Below, one piece after another: positions 1 through 8,853 of a stretch of 64,000 nt of DNA. Made by a program: the position numbers and the translations under genes. Position 1 is the first letter of the stretch; each line of letters opens with the position of its first letter. The notes beneath the pieces were generated by a model. The model had not been told where the DNA came from. It worked only from the letters and a program-made list of their open reading frames with translations, and did no database searches. This DNA is from Aliivibrio finisterrensis_A (GTDB taxonomy: Bacteria; Pseudomonadota; Gammaproteobacteria; Enterobacterales; Vibrionaceae). The stretch is from the NCBI RefSeq assembly GCF_004167675.1, contig NZ_SEZQ01000017.1; one strand, 5' to 3'.

Positions 1-1253
1 AATACTTCTGCTACGTGGTAAGGTTGAGTTAAGAATTTCTCAATCTTACGAGCACGAGATACTACTTGCTTATCTTCTTCAGATAGCTCGTCCATACCTA
101 GGATAGCGATGATGTCTTTTAGCTCTTTATAGCGCTGAAGTGTCGATTGAACGCCACGAGCGATATCATAGTGCTCTTGACCAACAACAAGTGGGTCAAG
201 TTGACGAGATGTTGAGTCTAACGGGTCAATCGCTGGGTATAGACCCATTGAAGCGATATTACGGTTAAGTACAACTGTCGCATCTAAGTGAGCAAACGTT
301 GTTGCTGGAGATGGATCCGTTAAGTCATCCGCAGGTACATATACCGCTTGAACTGAAGTGATAGAACCACTACGAGTTGAAGTGATACGCTCCTGAAGAA
401 CACCCATCTCTTCAGCTAGAGTAGGTTGGTAACCTACCGCTGATGGCATACGACCTAACAGTGCTGATACTTCAGTACCTGCTAGTGTATAACGGTAAAT
501 GTTATCAACGAACAACAGTACGTCACGACCTTCGTCACGGAAACGCTCTGCCATTGTTAGACCAGTCAGTGCAACACGTAGACGGTTACCTGGTGGCTCG
601 TTCATTTGACCGTAAACCATTGCTACTTTTGATTCTTCAGGTTTCTCGATGTTTACAACACCAGCTTCCTGCATTTCAAAGTAGAAATCATTACCTTCAC
701 GAGTACGCTCACCTACACCTGCAAATACAGATAGGCCAGAGTGTTGTAGTGCGATGTTGTTGATAAGTTCCATCATGTTGACAGTCTTACCTACACCAGC
801 ACCACCGAATAGACCGATTTTACCACCCTTAGCGAATGGACAAATTAAGTCGATTACCTTAACACCCGTCTCTAGAAGTTCAGTCGAGTTAGACTGCTCT
901 TCATAGCTAGGCGCTTCGCGGTGAATTGAATAATGCTCTTCAGCACCAATCTCGCCACACTCATCAATCGCGTCACCAAGAACGTTCATGATACGGCCTA
1001 AAGTTTTAGTACCCACTGGAACAGTAATTGGCGCGCCAGTATTTTCTACTGTTAAGCCACGACGTAAACCATCTGAGCTACCCATTACGATACAGCGCAC
1101 TACGCCGCCACCGATTTGCTGTTGCACTTCAAGAACAAGACGTTCTTTTGCATCAACAACATTCAAAGCATCGTATACACGAGGTACATTGCCTTGTGGG
1201 AACTCTACATCGACTACCGCACCGATGATCTGTACGATCTTACCTGTAGTCAT
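1..1253 (-). CDS. atpD: ATP synthase F1 subunit beta (partial, C-terminus outside window)
   Basis: Catalytic beta subunit of the F1Fo ATP synthase: it makes ATP at the F1 head on the cytoplasmic face of the inner membrane. The reading frame begins at an ATG at 1251-1253 (MTTGKIVQIIGAVVDVEF) and stays open for 417 codons to the window edge, so roughly the last 50 residues are missing. The P-loop GGAGVGKT is seen at about residue 150, the usual place in the family. It follows atpG after a 34-bp gap as a late gene of the atpIBEFHAGD operon; atpC should lie just outside. Nothing unusual in the visible part. Confidence 0.97.
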   Translation of the reverse strand, partial: MTTGKIVQIIGAVVDVEFPQGNVPRVYDALNVVDAKERLVLEVQQQIGGGVVRCIVMGSSDGLRRGLTVENTGAPITVPVGTKTLGRIMNVLGDAIDECGEIGAEEHYSIHREAPSYEEQSNSTELLETGVKVIDLICPFAKGGKIGLFGGAGVGKTVNMMELINNIALQHSGLSVFAGVGERTREGNDFYFEMQEAGVVNIEKPEESKVAMVYGQMNEPPGNRLRVALTGLTMAERFRDEGRDVLLFVDNIYRYTLAGTEVSALLGRMPSAVGYQPTLAEEMGVLQERITSTRSGSITSVQAVYVPADDLTDPSPATTFAHLDATVVLNRNIASMGLYPAIDPLDSTSRQLDPLVVGQEHYDIARGVQSTLQRYKELKDIIAILGMDELSEEDKQVVSRARKIEKFLTQPYHVAEV

Positions 1254-1287
1254 CGTTAATCCTCTAAACTGTTTAAATACCTATTGC

Positions 1288-2154
1288 TTAAACCGCTGAT
1301 GCGCCTGAAACAATTTCTGAAAGCTCTTGTGTAATAGCCGATTGACGGGCTTTGTTATACACAAGTTGCAGTTCATCAATAATGTCACCAGCGTTATCCG
1401 TCGCTGCTTTCATCGCAATCATTCGCGCTACATGTTCACACGCTAAGTTTTCAACTACACCTTGATATACTTGTGATTCAACGTATCGAACCAATAATGT
1501 ATCTAGCAGTAGTTTAGGCTCAGGTTCATAAATGTAATCCCAAGAATGAGTACGTTTCATTGCTTCATCTTCAGATTTAGGCAAAGGAAGTAATTGGTCA
1601 ATTGCTGGCTCTTGCACCATAGTGTTAATGAACTTATTGTTCACTACATATAGGCGATCCAGCTGGCCTTCATCGTATTTCTTTAGCATAACGCCAACAC
1701 TACCGATCAATTCTTCAAGACTTGGGTTATCACCTAAGCCAGAGTTTTGAGCAATAACGTTACCGCCATAGCTGTTAAAAAATGCTGTTGCTTTAGAGCC
1801 AATAACGGCTAAATCAATTTCAACACCATCTTTTGACCATGCTTTCATTTCTGTCATGACTTTCTTAAACAAGTTAATGTTTAAGCCACCACACAAACCA
1901 CGATCACTAGAAATAACAATGTAACCAACGCGCTTAGCTTCGCGTTCCTCAAGATACGGATGACGATACTCGAGGCTACCAAGCGCTAAATGACCGATTA
2001 CTTTACGTATTGTGTCAGCATATGGACGAGACGCAGCCATCGACTCTTGCGAGCGACGCATTTTAGAAGCGGCTACCATTTCCATTGCTTTCGTGATCTT
2101 TTGAGTGCTTTTTACACTCCCGATCTTGTTACGAATCTCTTTCGCACCGGCCAT
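1288..2154 (-). CDS. atpG: ATP synthase F1 subunit gamma
   Basis: Gamma is the central rotating shaft of F1, linking rotation of the c-ring to the catalytic sites. The 288-residue product has the usual family length. Its N-terminus (MAGAKEIRNKIGSVKSTQKI, then TKAMEMVAASKM) is the conserved first coiled-coil helix, and the C-terminus (ATDNAGDIIDELQLVYNKAR) is the second conserved helix that enters the alpha3beta3 ring. It lies between atpA and atpD in the standard order with short gaps, so it is co-transcribed with them. Confidence 0.98.
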   Translation of the reverse strand: MAGAKEIRNKIGSVKSTQKITKAMEMVAASKMRRSQESMAASRPYADTIRKVIGHLALGSLEYRHPYLEEREAKRVGYIVISSDRGLCGGLNINLFKKVMTEMKAWSKDGVEIDLAVIGSKATAFFNSYGGNVIAQNSGLGDNPSLEELIGSVGVMLKKYDEGQLDRLYVVNNKFINTMVQEPAIDQLLPLPKSEDEAMKRTHSWDYIYEPEPKLLLDTLLVRYVESQVYQGVVENLACEHVARMIAMKAATDNAGDIIDELQLVYNKARQSAITQELSEIVSGASAV

Positions 2155-2199
2155 CGTTACTCTCCGTTTTCGGGTGACCCATAACAGGTCACCAACGAA

Positions 2200-3741
2200 T
2201 TACCAGGTCTGGGTTGCTTTGAAATCTTCAACCAGTTTCACGAACTGAGCTTCAATTTCATTATTCCAAGCACCCGATGAGTCGATCTCTGTTGCTAGAT
2301 CGGCAAATTGACCACGAGCATACGACAGCAGAGCTTCTTCAAAATCTGCAAGCTTAGAAAGCTCAACATCATTCAAATAGCCTTTCTCAGCTGTAAAGAT
2401 AACTAACGCTTGATCAAAAACAGACATTGGAGCGTACTGCTTTTGTTTCATAAGTTCAGTTACTTTTTCACCGTGATCAAGTTGCTTTTTAGTCGCGTCA
2501 TCAAGATCAGATGAGAACTGAGCAAACGCTGCAAGTTCACGATACTGTGCAAGCGCGGTACGAATACCACCAGACAGTTTCTTAATGATCTTAGTTTGCG
2601 CAGCACCACCTACACGAGATACAGAGATACCTGGATCTACCGCAGGACGAACACCAGCGGTGAACAGTTCTGTTTGTAGGAAGATCTGACCATCAGTAAT
2701 CGAGATTACGTTGGTTGGTACGAATGCAGATACGTCACCAGCTTGAGTTTCGATGATAGGTAGGGCAGTTAAAGAACCTGTTTTACCTTTCACTTCACCA
2801 TTAGTGAATTTCTCAACATACGCTTCGCTTACACGAGCAGCACGCTCTAGTAGACGAGAGTGTAAATAGAATACGTCACCAGGGAATGCTTCACGACCCG
2901 GTGGACGTTTCAGTAGTAGAGAAATTTGACGATAAGCTACAGCTTGCTTAGATAGGTCATCATAAACAATCAGTGCATCTTCACCGCGGTCACGGAAGTA
3001 TTCACCCATCGCACAACCTGAGTACGGTGCAAGGTATTGCAGCGCAGCAGATTCAGAAGCAGAAGCAACAACAACGATAGTGTTAGCTAGCGCACCGTGC
3101 TCTTCTAATTTGCGAACTACGTTAGCAATTGTTGATGCCTTTTGGCCAATCGCAACATAGATTGAGTAAATACCAGAATTTTTCTGGTTAATGATCGCAT
3201 CGATCGCCATTGCTGTTTTACCAGTCTGACGGTCACCGATGATTAGCTCACGCTGACCACGGCCGATTGGGATCATTGAGTCAACTGACTTATAGCCAGT
3301 CTGTACAGGTTGGTCTACTGATTTACGATCGATTACACCAGGTGCAATCACTTCTACTGGAGAAGTCAATTTCGCATCAATAGGGCCTTTACCATCAATT
3401 GGCTCACCAAGTGTGTTTACAACACGACCTAGCATTTCAGGACCTACTGGTACTTCAAGGATACGACCAGTACCTGTTACTTTCATGCCTTCCTGTAGGT
3501 CAGCATATGGGCCCATTACTACCGCACCAACTGAGTCACGCTCAAGGTTAAGTGCTAGCGCATAACGGCCACCCGGTAATTCAATCATTTCGCCTTGCAT
3601 AACGTCTGCAAGGCCGTGGATACGAATGATACCGTCGCTTACCGAAACGATTGTACCTTCATTGCGAGCTTCACTTACAACGTTAAATTTTTCAATACGT
3701 TGTTTGATTAGATCGCTAATTTCCGTGGAATTAAGTTGCAT
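2200..3741 (-). CDS. atpA: ATP synthase F1 subunit alpha
   Basis: Non-catalytic nucleotide-binding alpha subunit of F1. I placed the start at MQLNSTEISDLIK (513 residues), the family's normal N-terminus; an in-frame ATG 11 codons upstream (3774) would add residues not typical of AtpA and would overlap the end of atpH. The P-loop GDRQTGKT is seen at about residue 169, and the alpha-specific regions ALIVYDDLSKQA and the GGAAQTKIIKK segment near the C-terminal domain are intact. It sits 13 bp downstream of atpH in the operon. Confidence 0.98.
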   Translation of the reverse strand: MQLNSTEISDLIKQRIEKFNVVSEARNEGTIVSVSDGIIRIHGLADVMQGEMIELPGGRYALALNLERDSVGAVVMGPYADLQEGMKVTGTGRILEVPVGPEMLGRVVNTLGEPIDGKGPIDAKLTSPVEVIAPGVIDRKSVDQPVQTGYKSVDSMIPIGRGQRELIIGDRQTGKTAMAIDAIINQKNSGIYSIYVAIGQKASTIANVVRKLEEHGALANTIVVVASASESAALQYLAPYSGCAMGEYFRDRGEDALIVYDDLSKQAVAYRQISLLLKRPPGREAFPGDVFYLHSRLLERAARVSEAYVEKFTNGEVKGKTGSLTALPIIETQAGDVSAFVPTNVISITDGQIFLQTELFTAGVRPAVDPGISVSRVGGAAQTKIIKKLSGGIRTALAQYRELAAFAQFSSDLDDATKKQLDHGEKVTELMKQKQYAPMSVFDQALVIFTAEKGYLNDVELSKLADFEEALLSYARGQFADLATEIDSSGAWNNEIEAQFVKLVEDFKATQTW

Positions 3742-3754
3742 GCTCCATTCCCCA

Positions 3755-4288
3755 TCAAGACTGCAATGTTTCACTCAGGCGGCTTAAACGGCCACGTGCT
3801 GAGTTATCAATGACTAGGTCTCCGGCTCGAATTATGACCCCAGCTAGTAGGGCCTCATCTACGCTACAATTCAGCTTCACTTTACGCTCTAGACGAGCTT
3901 CAAGTTTGGCACTAATGTCAGCTTTCTGCTGTTCTGTCAGCTCAATTGCTGAAGTAACTTCAGCATCAATTTCTTTTTCAAGTTCATGTTTGAAAAAGAT
4001 AAATTGCTCTAACACATCAGGTAAAATCTTCAGGCGGCTGTTTTCAGCCATTACATGAATTAGATTTTGTCCAAACTCGTTCAGTTGTTCGCCACAAATT
4101 GAAATAAAGATTTCAGCTAACTGCTCTGGTGCAACAGCACCATCAAGCAACTGAGCAACGTCTTCATTTTTTGCGACTTCTGAACAAAAAGTTAGCATTT
4201 GAACCCACTGGTTCAATTCGCCTTTTTCGACCGCAAAGTCAAAAGCTGCTTTCGCGTAGGGGCGTGCGATGGTTGTCATTGTCGACAT
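3755..4288 (-). CDS. atpH: ATP synthase F1 subunit delta
   Basis: Delta forms the stator link between the top of F1 and the b subunits. The 177-residue length fits bacterial delta. The N-terminal helical domain starts with TTIARPYAKAAFDFAVEKG, the conserved contact surface for alpha, and the C-terminal part contains the expected LINxxARGRLSRL-like end (VIDNSARGRLSRL). There are two in-frame ATGs (MSTM); the first is used because a purine-rich stretch lies just upstream in the 17-bp gap after atpF. Confidence 0.97.
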   Translation of the reverse strand: MSTMTTIARPYAKAAFDFAVEKGELNQWVQMLTFCSEVAKNEDVAQLLDGAVAPEQLAEIFISICGEQLNEFGQNLIHVMAENSRLKILPDVLEQFIFFKHELEKEIDAEVTSAIELTEQQKADISAKLEARLERKVKLNCSVDEALLAGVIIRAGDLVIDNSARGRLSRLSETLQS

Positions 4289-4305
4289 ATCTTGCCCCCT
4301 TTTAC

Positions 4306-4776
4306 TTACAATTTCGCAGTGATGTTATCAAGAATATCTTTTTGCGCTTCTACATCAATAGAGCGTTCTAAGATCTTCTCGGCACCAATCACAGCCAGAG
4401 TTGCAACTTGTTTACGCAGTTCATCGTGTGCACGTTTGCGCTCAGATTCAAGTTCTGCTTCACCTTGTGTAAGAATCTTCTGACGTTCAGTCAGTGCTTC
4501 TTCACGGGCTTCATCCAAAATTTGACCTTTACGTTTGTTCGCTTGTTCGATGATCTCAGTTGCAGCGCGTTTTGCTTCTTTCAGTTGATCAGAAGCATTG
4601 GCTTGAGCCAAATCAAGGTCTTTAGCTGCGCGTTCAGCGGCAGATAAACCGTCAGCAATTAGCTTCTGACGTGCCTCGATCGCTTCCATGATTGGTGGCC
4701 ATACATATTTCATGCAGAACCAAACAAACAGTGCGAAAGCGATTGCTTGACCAAGCAGAGTTGCGTTCATATTCAC
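4306..4776 (-). CDS. atpF: ATP synthase Fo subunit b
   Basis: Subunit b is the peripheral stalk of the synthase. The 156-residue protein has the standard build: a single N-terminal membrane helix (about residues 5-25, ALLGQAIAFALFVWFCMKYV region) followed by a long charged coiled coil rich in Ala, Glu, Lys and Arg (about residues 35-130) and a delta-binding C-terminus. Two copies of b are expected per complex because only one b-type gene is present between atpE and atpH. Confidence 0.98.
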   Translation of the reverse strand: MNMNATLLGQAIAFALFVWFCMKYVWPPIMEAIEARQKLIADGLSAAERAAKDLDLAQANASDQLKEAKRAATEIIEQANKRKGQILDEAREEALTERQKILTQGEAELESERKRAHDELRKQVATLAVIGAEKILERSIDVEAQKDILDNITAKL

Positions 4777-4832
4777 AACAGCTACCCCTCGTTAAGAATC
4801 AGCTACAAAAATTCAATTAGCAAAAGGCTAGA

Positions 4833-5090
4833 TTAGCCTGCTAGTTGACCAACAAATGGGTTAGCAAATGTGAATAGTAGCGCGATTACGATACCGATCA
4901 TTGGAACCGCATCCAATAGACCAGCGATGATGAACATCTTAACTTGTAGCATTGGAGCCATTTCAGGTTGACGAGCTGCGCCTTCCAGAAACTTACCACC
5001 AAGAATAGCAAAACCAATTGCTGTACCTACAGCACAAAGACCAACAATAATAGCTACTGCGATAGCTGAAAAACTAAGAACGGTTTCCAT
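4833..5090 (-). CDS. atpE: ATP synthase Fo subunit c
   Basis: The c subunit forms the rotating proton-carrying ring in the inner membrane. The 85-residue hairpin has two hydrophobic helices joined by the polar loop ARQPEM (about residues 39-44). The carboxylate that binds the ion is Asp60 in GLLDAVPMIG. The Na+-type ligand pattern is not apparent, so a proton-driven enzyme is inferred. It is separated from atpF by a 56-bp gap, as usual where c needs higher expression. Confidence 0.98.
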   Translation of the reverse strand: METVLSFSAIAVAIIVGLCAVGTAIGFAILGGKFLEGAARQPEMAPMLQVKMFIIAGLLDAVPMIGIVIALLFTFANPFVGQLAG

Positions 5091-5137
5091 TTATATTCTC
5101 CAATTGAATAGATAGAGTTGTATTAAAAATTTTAAAA

Positions 5138-5935
5138 TTAATGATCGCCATCTTCATGAGCCATTGATAGATAAACTATCGTTAACATCATGAAAACAAA
5201 TGCTTGGATTAATATAACCAAAATATGGAAGATAGCCCAAGGTAACGCACCGACCCATTGTAAATACCAAGGTAACATTGCAGCGATTAGAATAAATACC
5301 ACTTCACCAGCAAACATGTTACCAAACAGACGCATACCTAAAGAAAGAGGCTTAGCTAGTAGCGAAACAACTTCAATTAGTAGGTTGAATGGGATCATTA
5401 TCCAGTGGTTAAATGGGTGTAATGCTAATTCTTTTGCAAAACCACCAAGTCCTTTAACTTTAATGCTGTAGTAGATCATTAAAGCAAACACACCAAGAGC
5501 CATTGCCATAGTAATGTTTACATCAGCAGTAGGAACCACCTTAAGATAAGGGATACCTAACCAATGCTCAGCAGGGTAAGGTAAGAAGTCAATTGGAACT
5601 AAATCCATGACGTTCATGATAATTACCCAACAAAATATGGTTAAAGCTAATGGAGCAACTAGCGGGTTTCTTCCATGGAAAGTATCTTTAACGTTGCTAT
5701 CAACGAATTCAACCACCATTTCAACGAAACACTGTAATTTACCTGGTACTCCAGATGTCGATTTCTTAGCTACAGAACGGAAAACCCAAAGGAATAACAT
5801 CCCTGTTAGCACAGAAAAAAACAAACTGTCTATATGCACATTCCAAAAACTTAATTCATCAACAATACCCAACTTCCCTAAAGAGAGGTTTTGCAGGTGA
5901 TGATTAATATATTCAGTAGGCGTTGACGCAGACAT
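5138..5935 (-). CDS. atpB: ATP synthase Fo subunit a
   Basis: Subunit a provides the two proton half-channels next to the c-ring. The 265-residue protein has several long hydrophobic segments. The essential stator arginine is seen in KPLSLGMRLFGNMFAGE in the second half, and the C-terminal helix carries the conserved Q/E region (ILIQAFVFMMLTIVYLSMA). It is the second gene of the atp operon, 8 bp after atpI. Confidence 0.98.
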   Translation of the reverse strand: MSASTPTEYINHHLQNLSLGKLGIVDELSFWNVHIDSLFFSVLTGMLFLWVFRSVAKKSTSGVPGKLQCFVEMVVEFVDSNVKDTFHGRNPLVAPLALTIFCWVIIMNVMDLVPIDFLPYPAEHWLGIPYLKVVPTADVNITMAMALGVFALMIYYSIKVKGLGGFAKELALHPFNHWIMIPFNLLIEVVSLLAKPLSLGMRLFGNMFAGEVVFILIAAMLPWYLQWVGALPWAIFHILVILIQAFVFMMLTIVYLSMAHEDGDH

Positions 5936-5943
5936 AACTTTTC

Positions 5944-6333
5944 CTATTTCCTGTTGTTAATAAAGAAAACTGGTGCAAAGATATTACTACCCAGTACCAG
6001 CAAATAGGTTAGTTTGAGGGGAACAAGTTCCACCTCTGTATACACGTAAACAATAGAAAATAAGACGATTGTTATAAGAATTTTAAGCACTTCACCCAAA
6101 TAGAAAAAAGCTGCAACCATTTTAGCCGCTCTTGCTCCACTGAACATAAATGCACATTTTGAAAACACCGTATTAGCGATAATAAAAATACTACCCCCAA
6201 CCAATGCTGACATTCCCCAACTAGCACTAACGGCTATGCTCATCCCTATTGTCATAACTGTAGTGACACTAAGCTGAATCAATAACAATCGCTTTGCAAG
6301 CAAACGCCCTGGTTTAGCTAGCGTAACTACCAT
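5944..6333 (-). CDS. atpI: ATP synthase accessory protein I
   Basis: AtpI is a small inner-membrane protein at the head of atp operons, thought to help c-ring assembly or Mg2+ supply; its role is not essential in the species studied. I chose the start MVVTLAKPGRLLAKRLLLIQ (129 residues) because a strong AAGGAAG Shine-Dalgarno lies 6 bp before it; an upstream in-frame ATG at 6411 would begin at or before the likely transcription start. Four hydrophobic segments are visible. It is the least conserved gene of the operon. Confidence 0.92.
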   Translation of the reverse strand: MVVTLAKPGRLLAKRLLLIQLSVTTVMTIGMSIAVSASWGMSALVGGSIFIIANTVFSKCAFMFSGARAAKMVAAFFYLGEVLKILITIVLFSIVYVYTEVELVPLKLTYLLVLGSNIFAPVFFINNRK

Positions 6334-6397
6334 GTATTCTTCCTTTTTAGCATCTTTGCCTTGATATAAATCAACACAAGACGAAGATTTTGCAAAA

Positions 6398-6425
6398 ATT
6401 ATACGTTGCACCCATATGAATGCAA
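6398..6425 (-). promoter_or_regulatory. Probable sigma-70 promoter of the atp operon
   Basis: On the minus strand a perfect -10 hexamer TATAAT (6398-6403) follows a -35-like TTGCAT (6420-6425) with a 16-bp spacer. Transcription would start near 6391, giving a leader of about 58 nt before atpI. No stronger candidate is seen between parB and atpI. Confidence 0.6.
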
Positions 6426-6469
6426 TCGAATAGCATTAAAAAGTTACATTTATGAGAACAATGCAGTAA

Positions 6470-6486
6470 CTTTTACGACGTAAAAG
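6470..6486. promoter_or_regulatory. 17-bp palindrome between parB and atpI
   Basis: CTTTTACG-A-CGTAAAAG is a perfect 8-bp inverted repeat around a single base, 45 bp upstream of the atp -35 hexamer and 36 bp past the parB stop. It has no following T-run on either strand that would make it a good terminator, so an operator-like site is possible. No regulator can be named. Confidence 0.35.
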
Positions 6487-6521
6487 ACAATTTTACTTTC
6501 TAATACCGTTTTATATCACAT

Positions 6522-7406
6522 TTAACTTTCTAGCTTTGCGATAAGTTGTTCTAATTTGTGAGCCTTGTCAAAGGTAATCGTTACTTTACCCGAACCTGAT
6601 GAATTTCTATTTATAACAACTTTAGACCCAAGAGCAGAAGTAAGTTTGTTCGATATCTCGATCATCTCTGAATCTTGCTTTACTGGTTCTTTCTCTGCTT
6701 TAGGAGATAATAAGGCTTTCACTTGTTGTTCAGTTTGACGAACCGTCAGCTTCTTTTTAATCACAAGATGAGCTAGTTCAATTTGCTGTTCACTCTCTAA
6801 TGCTAATAACGCTCGAGCATGTCCCATCTCAAGTTCTTTCTGCTCAACGAAACCTTTAACTTCATCAGTCAATGCGTTTAAACGCAGTAAGTTTGTTACT
6901 GTAGTTCGAGATTTACCGATAACATCTGAAATTTGTTGATGAGTTAATTCAAATTCTTGCTGTAAGCGCTCTAATGCTTGTGCTTCTTCGATAGCATTCA
7001 GATCTTCACGTTGAATGTTCTCAATTAAAGCCATTGCAATCACTGCTTTATCTTCAACCGATTTAACCACACAGGGAACATGCTTTAGACCTGCTTTTTT
7101 AGCAGCACGGAAACGTCGCTCACCCGCAATAATTTCATATTGTTGAGAAGCAACTTGACGAACAATAATCGGTTGGATGATACCTTGAGAACGAATAGAA
7201 GCAGAAAGCTCTTCTAAGGCTTCTTCTTCCATTGTTTTACGAGGCTGGTATTGACCAGCACTTAATTGATGAATACCCAATTCAATTAATTGAGCATCTT
7301 TTGAGATAGATTCACTTTGTTCGGCTGCTGATTGCTTTTCACGAGCAATAGAGCTTGTTGCTAATAGGGCATCTAATCCTTTACCTAAACCACGTTTATT
7401 ACCCAT
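6522..7406 (-). CDS. parB: Chromosome partitioning protein ParB
   Basis: ParB is a CTP-dependent DNA clamp that loads at parS sites and spreads to form the centromere complex segregated by ParA. I start at MGNKRGLGKGLDALLATS (294 residues), the typical ParB N-terminus; this ATG overlaps the end of parA by 8 bp. The CTP-binding signature GERRFRAAKKAG and ENIQREDLNAIEEA are seen at about residues 115-160, followed by the helix-turn-helix (THQQISDVIGKSRTTVTNLLRL). The C-terminus is a short dimerisation domain. Several matching parS sites lie in this same window (44811, 47354, 48849, 50995, and possibly 21225). Confidence 0.97.
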   Translation of the reverse strand: MGNKRGLGKGLDALLATSSIAREKQSAAEQSESISKDAQLIELGIHQLSAGQYQPRKTMEEEALEELSASIRSQGIIQPIIVRQVASQQYEIIAGERRFRAAKKAGLKHVPCVVKSVEDKAVIAMALIENIQREDLNAIEEAQALERLQQEFELTHQQISDVIGKSRTTVTNLLRLNALTDEVKGFVEQKELEMGHARALLALESEQQIELAHLVIKKKLTVRQTEQQVKALLSPKAEKEPVKQDSEMIEISNKLTSALGSKVVINRNSSGSGKVTITFDKAHKLEQLIAKLES

Positions 7407-8196
7407 GAATTTCTGTTTCCCTTTCTTTTTCCATTTCGTCACGGCGAATTATCTCTCCGGCAAGGGCTAAATAAGCCTTTGCACCATTTGAGTATTTATC
7501 ATAATACATTGCAGGTTTACCATGACTTGGCGCTTCTGCTAAGCGTACATTTCGAGGAATAACAGTGCGGTACACTTTTTCTCCAAAATGTTTTTTTAAT
7601 TGATCTGATACATCATTAGCTAAGCGATTGCGAGGATCGTACATGGTTCTTAATAACCCTTCGATCTTTAAATCAGCATTCACTACAGCGGCTAATTTAC
7701 CGATGGTATCAATTAAAGCTGTTAATCCCTCCAATGCGTAATATTCACACTGCATAGGGACCAATACAGAATCCGATGCTGCCATGGCGTTAATTGTAAG
7801 GAGATTTAGAGCGGGAGGGCAATCAATAAAGATGAAATCATAGTTACCACGAACCGAAGCAATCATATTGCGTAAGCGAACTTCACGTGCAAACACTTCC
7901 ATCAATTTGATTTCAGCAGCAGTAACATCACCATTAGCAGCAATAAGATCGTAACCTCCGGAAGTTTCTTCTATTACGACTTTTTCAAAAGGCACTTCAT
8001 CAACCAAAAGTTCATAAGCTGTTGCGTCGACATCGTATTTATCAACACCACTGGCCATGGTCGCATTGCCTTGAGCATCTAAATCGATAAGCAATACTTT
8101 TCGATGAGTTGCTGCCATTGAAGCGGCAAGATTCACCGCTGTCGTTGTTTTACCTACGCCACCTTTCTGGTTCGCAATAGAGATAACTTTTCCCAC
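7399..8196 (-). CDS. parA: Chromosome partitioning ATPase ParA
   Basis: ParA (Soj family) is the deviant-Walker ATPase that moves ParB-parS complexes over the nucleoid. The 265-residue protein starts MGKVISIANQKGGVGKTTTA, with the signature lysine of the deviant P-loop KGGVGKTT at residues 11-18, then LLIDLDAQGNAT and FIFIDCPPALNLLT (Walker B). It has no N-terminal DNA-binding extension, as expected for a large-chromosome ParA of the ParA1 type. It is followed by parB in the same operon, after rsmG and mnmG. Confidence 0.97.
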   Translation of the reverse strand: MGKVISIANQKGGVGKTTTAVNLAASMAATHRKVLLIDLDAQGNATMASGVDKYDVDATAYELLVDEVPFEKVVIEETSGGYDLIAANGDVTAAEIKLMEVFAREVRLRNMIASVRGNYDFIFIDCPPALNLLTINAMAASDSVLVPMQCEYYALEGLTALIDTIGKLAAVVNADLKIEGLLRTMYDPRNRLANDVSDQLKKHFGEKVYRTVIPRNVRLAEAPSHGKPAMYYDKYSNGAKAYLALAGEIIRRDEMEKERETEIHG

Positions 8197-8211
8197 ACTA
8201 ACCTCATTCCA

Positions 8212-8853
8212 TTATTTTTTTCCGGTTAAGGTGACTAAATGTCTTTCACCCTCTAACTCCGGAACGATCAATGTCGTTACATCTTTGACTGAGCACCATT
8301 CTGGAAGATCATTAGCTTCATCTTCTGAATAGATCCCTTTTAACGCCAAAAACACACCATTTTCTTCTTTTGGTAGATGATGACACCAATTCACCATGTC
8401 TGTCATTGATGCAAATGCACGACTTAGGACTGCATCAAACTTTTCTTCAGGCTGAAACTCTTCAACACGGCTTTGGATTGGAGTGACATTGGTAATTTTT
8501 AACTCATGAATCACCTGTTTGATAAAGCGGATTCTCTTACCTAAGCTGTCTAATAGAGTAAACGATTTTCCAGGGTTCATAATGGCTAATGGGATACCTG
8601 GTAAGCCAGGACCTGTACCAACATCAATAAAACGCTCACCTGACAACTTTGGACTAACAACAATACTGTCCAGAATATGCTTAATAACCATTTCACTCGG
8701 GTTTCTAACTGATGTTAGGTTATACGCTTTATTCCACTTATGAAGTAGCGCTACATAACCAAGTAACTGCTCTTTTTGCAATTCAGAGACAGTTAAATCA
8801 GTTTGAGCAATCAAACGATCGAATTGCTGAGATAAATCGGTCACGTTACTCAC
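8212..8853 (-). CDS. rsmG: 16S rRNA (guanine527-N7)-methyltransferase RsmG
   Basis: RsmG (GidB) uses S-adenosylmethionine to methylate G527 of 16S rRNA; its loss can give low-level streptomycin resistance. The 213-residue sequence has the SAM-binding motif FIDVGTGPGLPGIPLAI at about residues 70-85, followed by LLDSLGKRIRFI, and VLSRAFASM further on. It overlaps the end of mnmG by 8 bp, the conserved mnmG-rsmG-parAB arrangement beside the origin. Confidence 0.97.
   Translation of the reverse strand: MSNVTDLSQQFDRLIAQTDLTVSELQKEQLLGYVALLHKWNKAYNLTSVRNPSEMVIKHILDSIVVSPKLSGERFIDVGTGPGLPGIPLAIMNPGKSFTLLDSLGKRIRFIKQVIHELKITNVTPIQSRVEEFQPEEKFDAVLSRAFASMTDMVNWCHHLPKEENGVFLALKGIYSEDEANDLPEWCSVKDVTTLIVPELEGERHLVTLTGKK

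Noticed and set aside
443..1299. Plus-strand open frames opposite atpD.
   Set aside because: They are shadows of the atpD coding frame with no family resemblance or ribosome sites.
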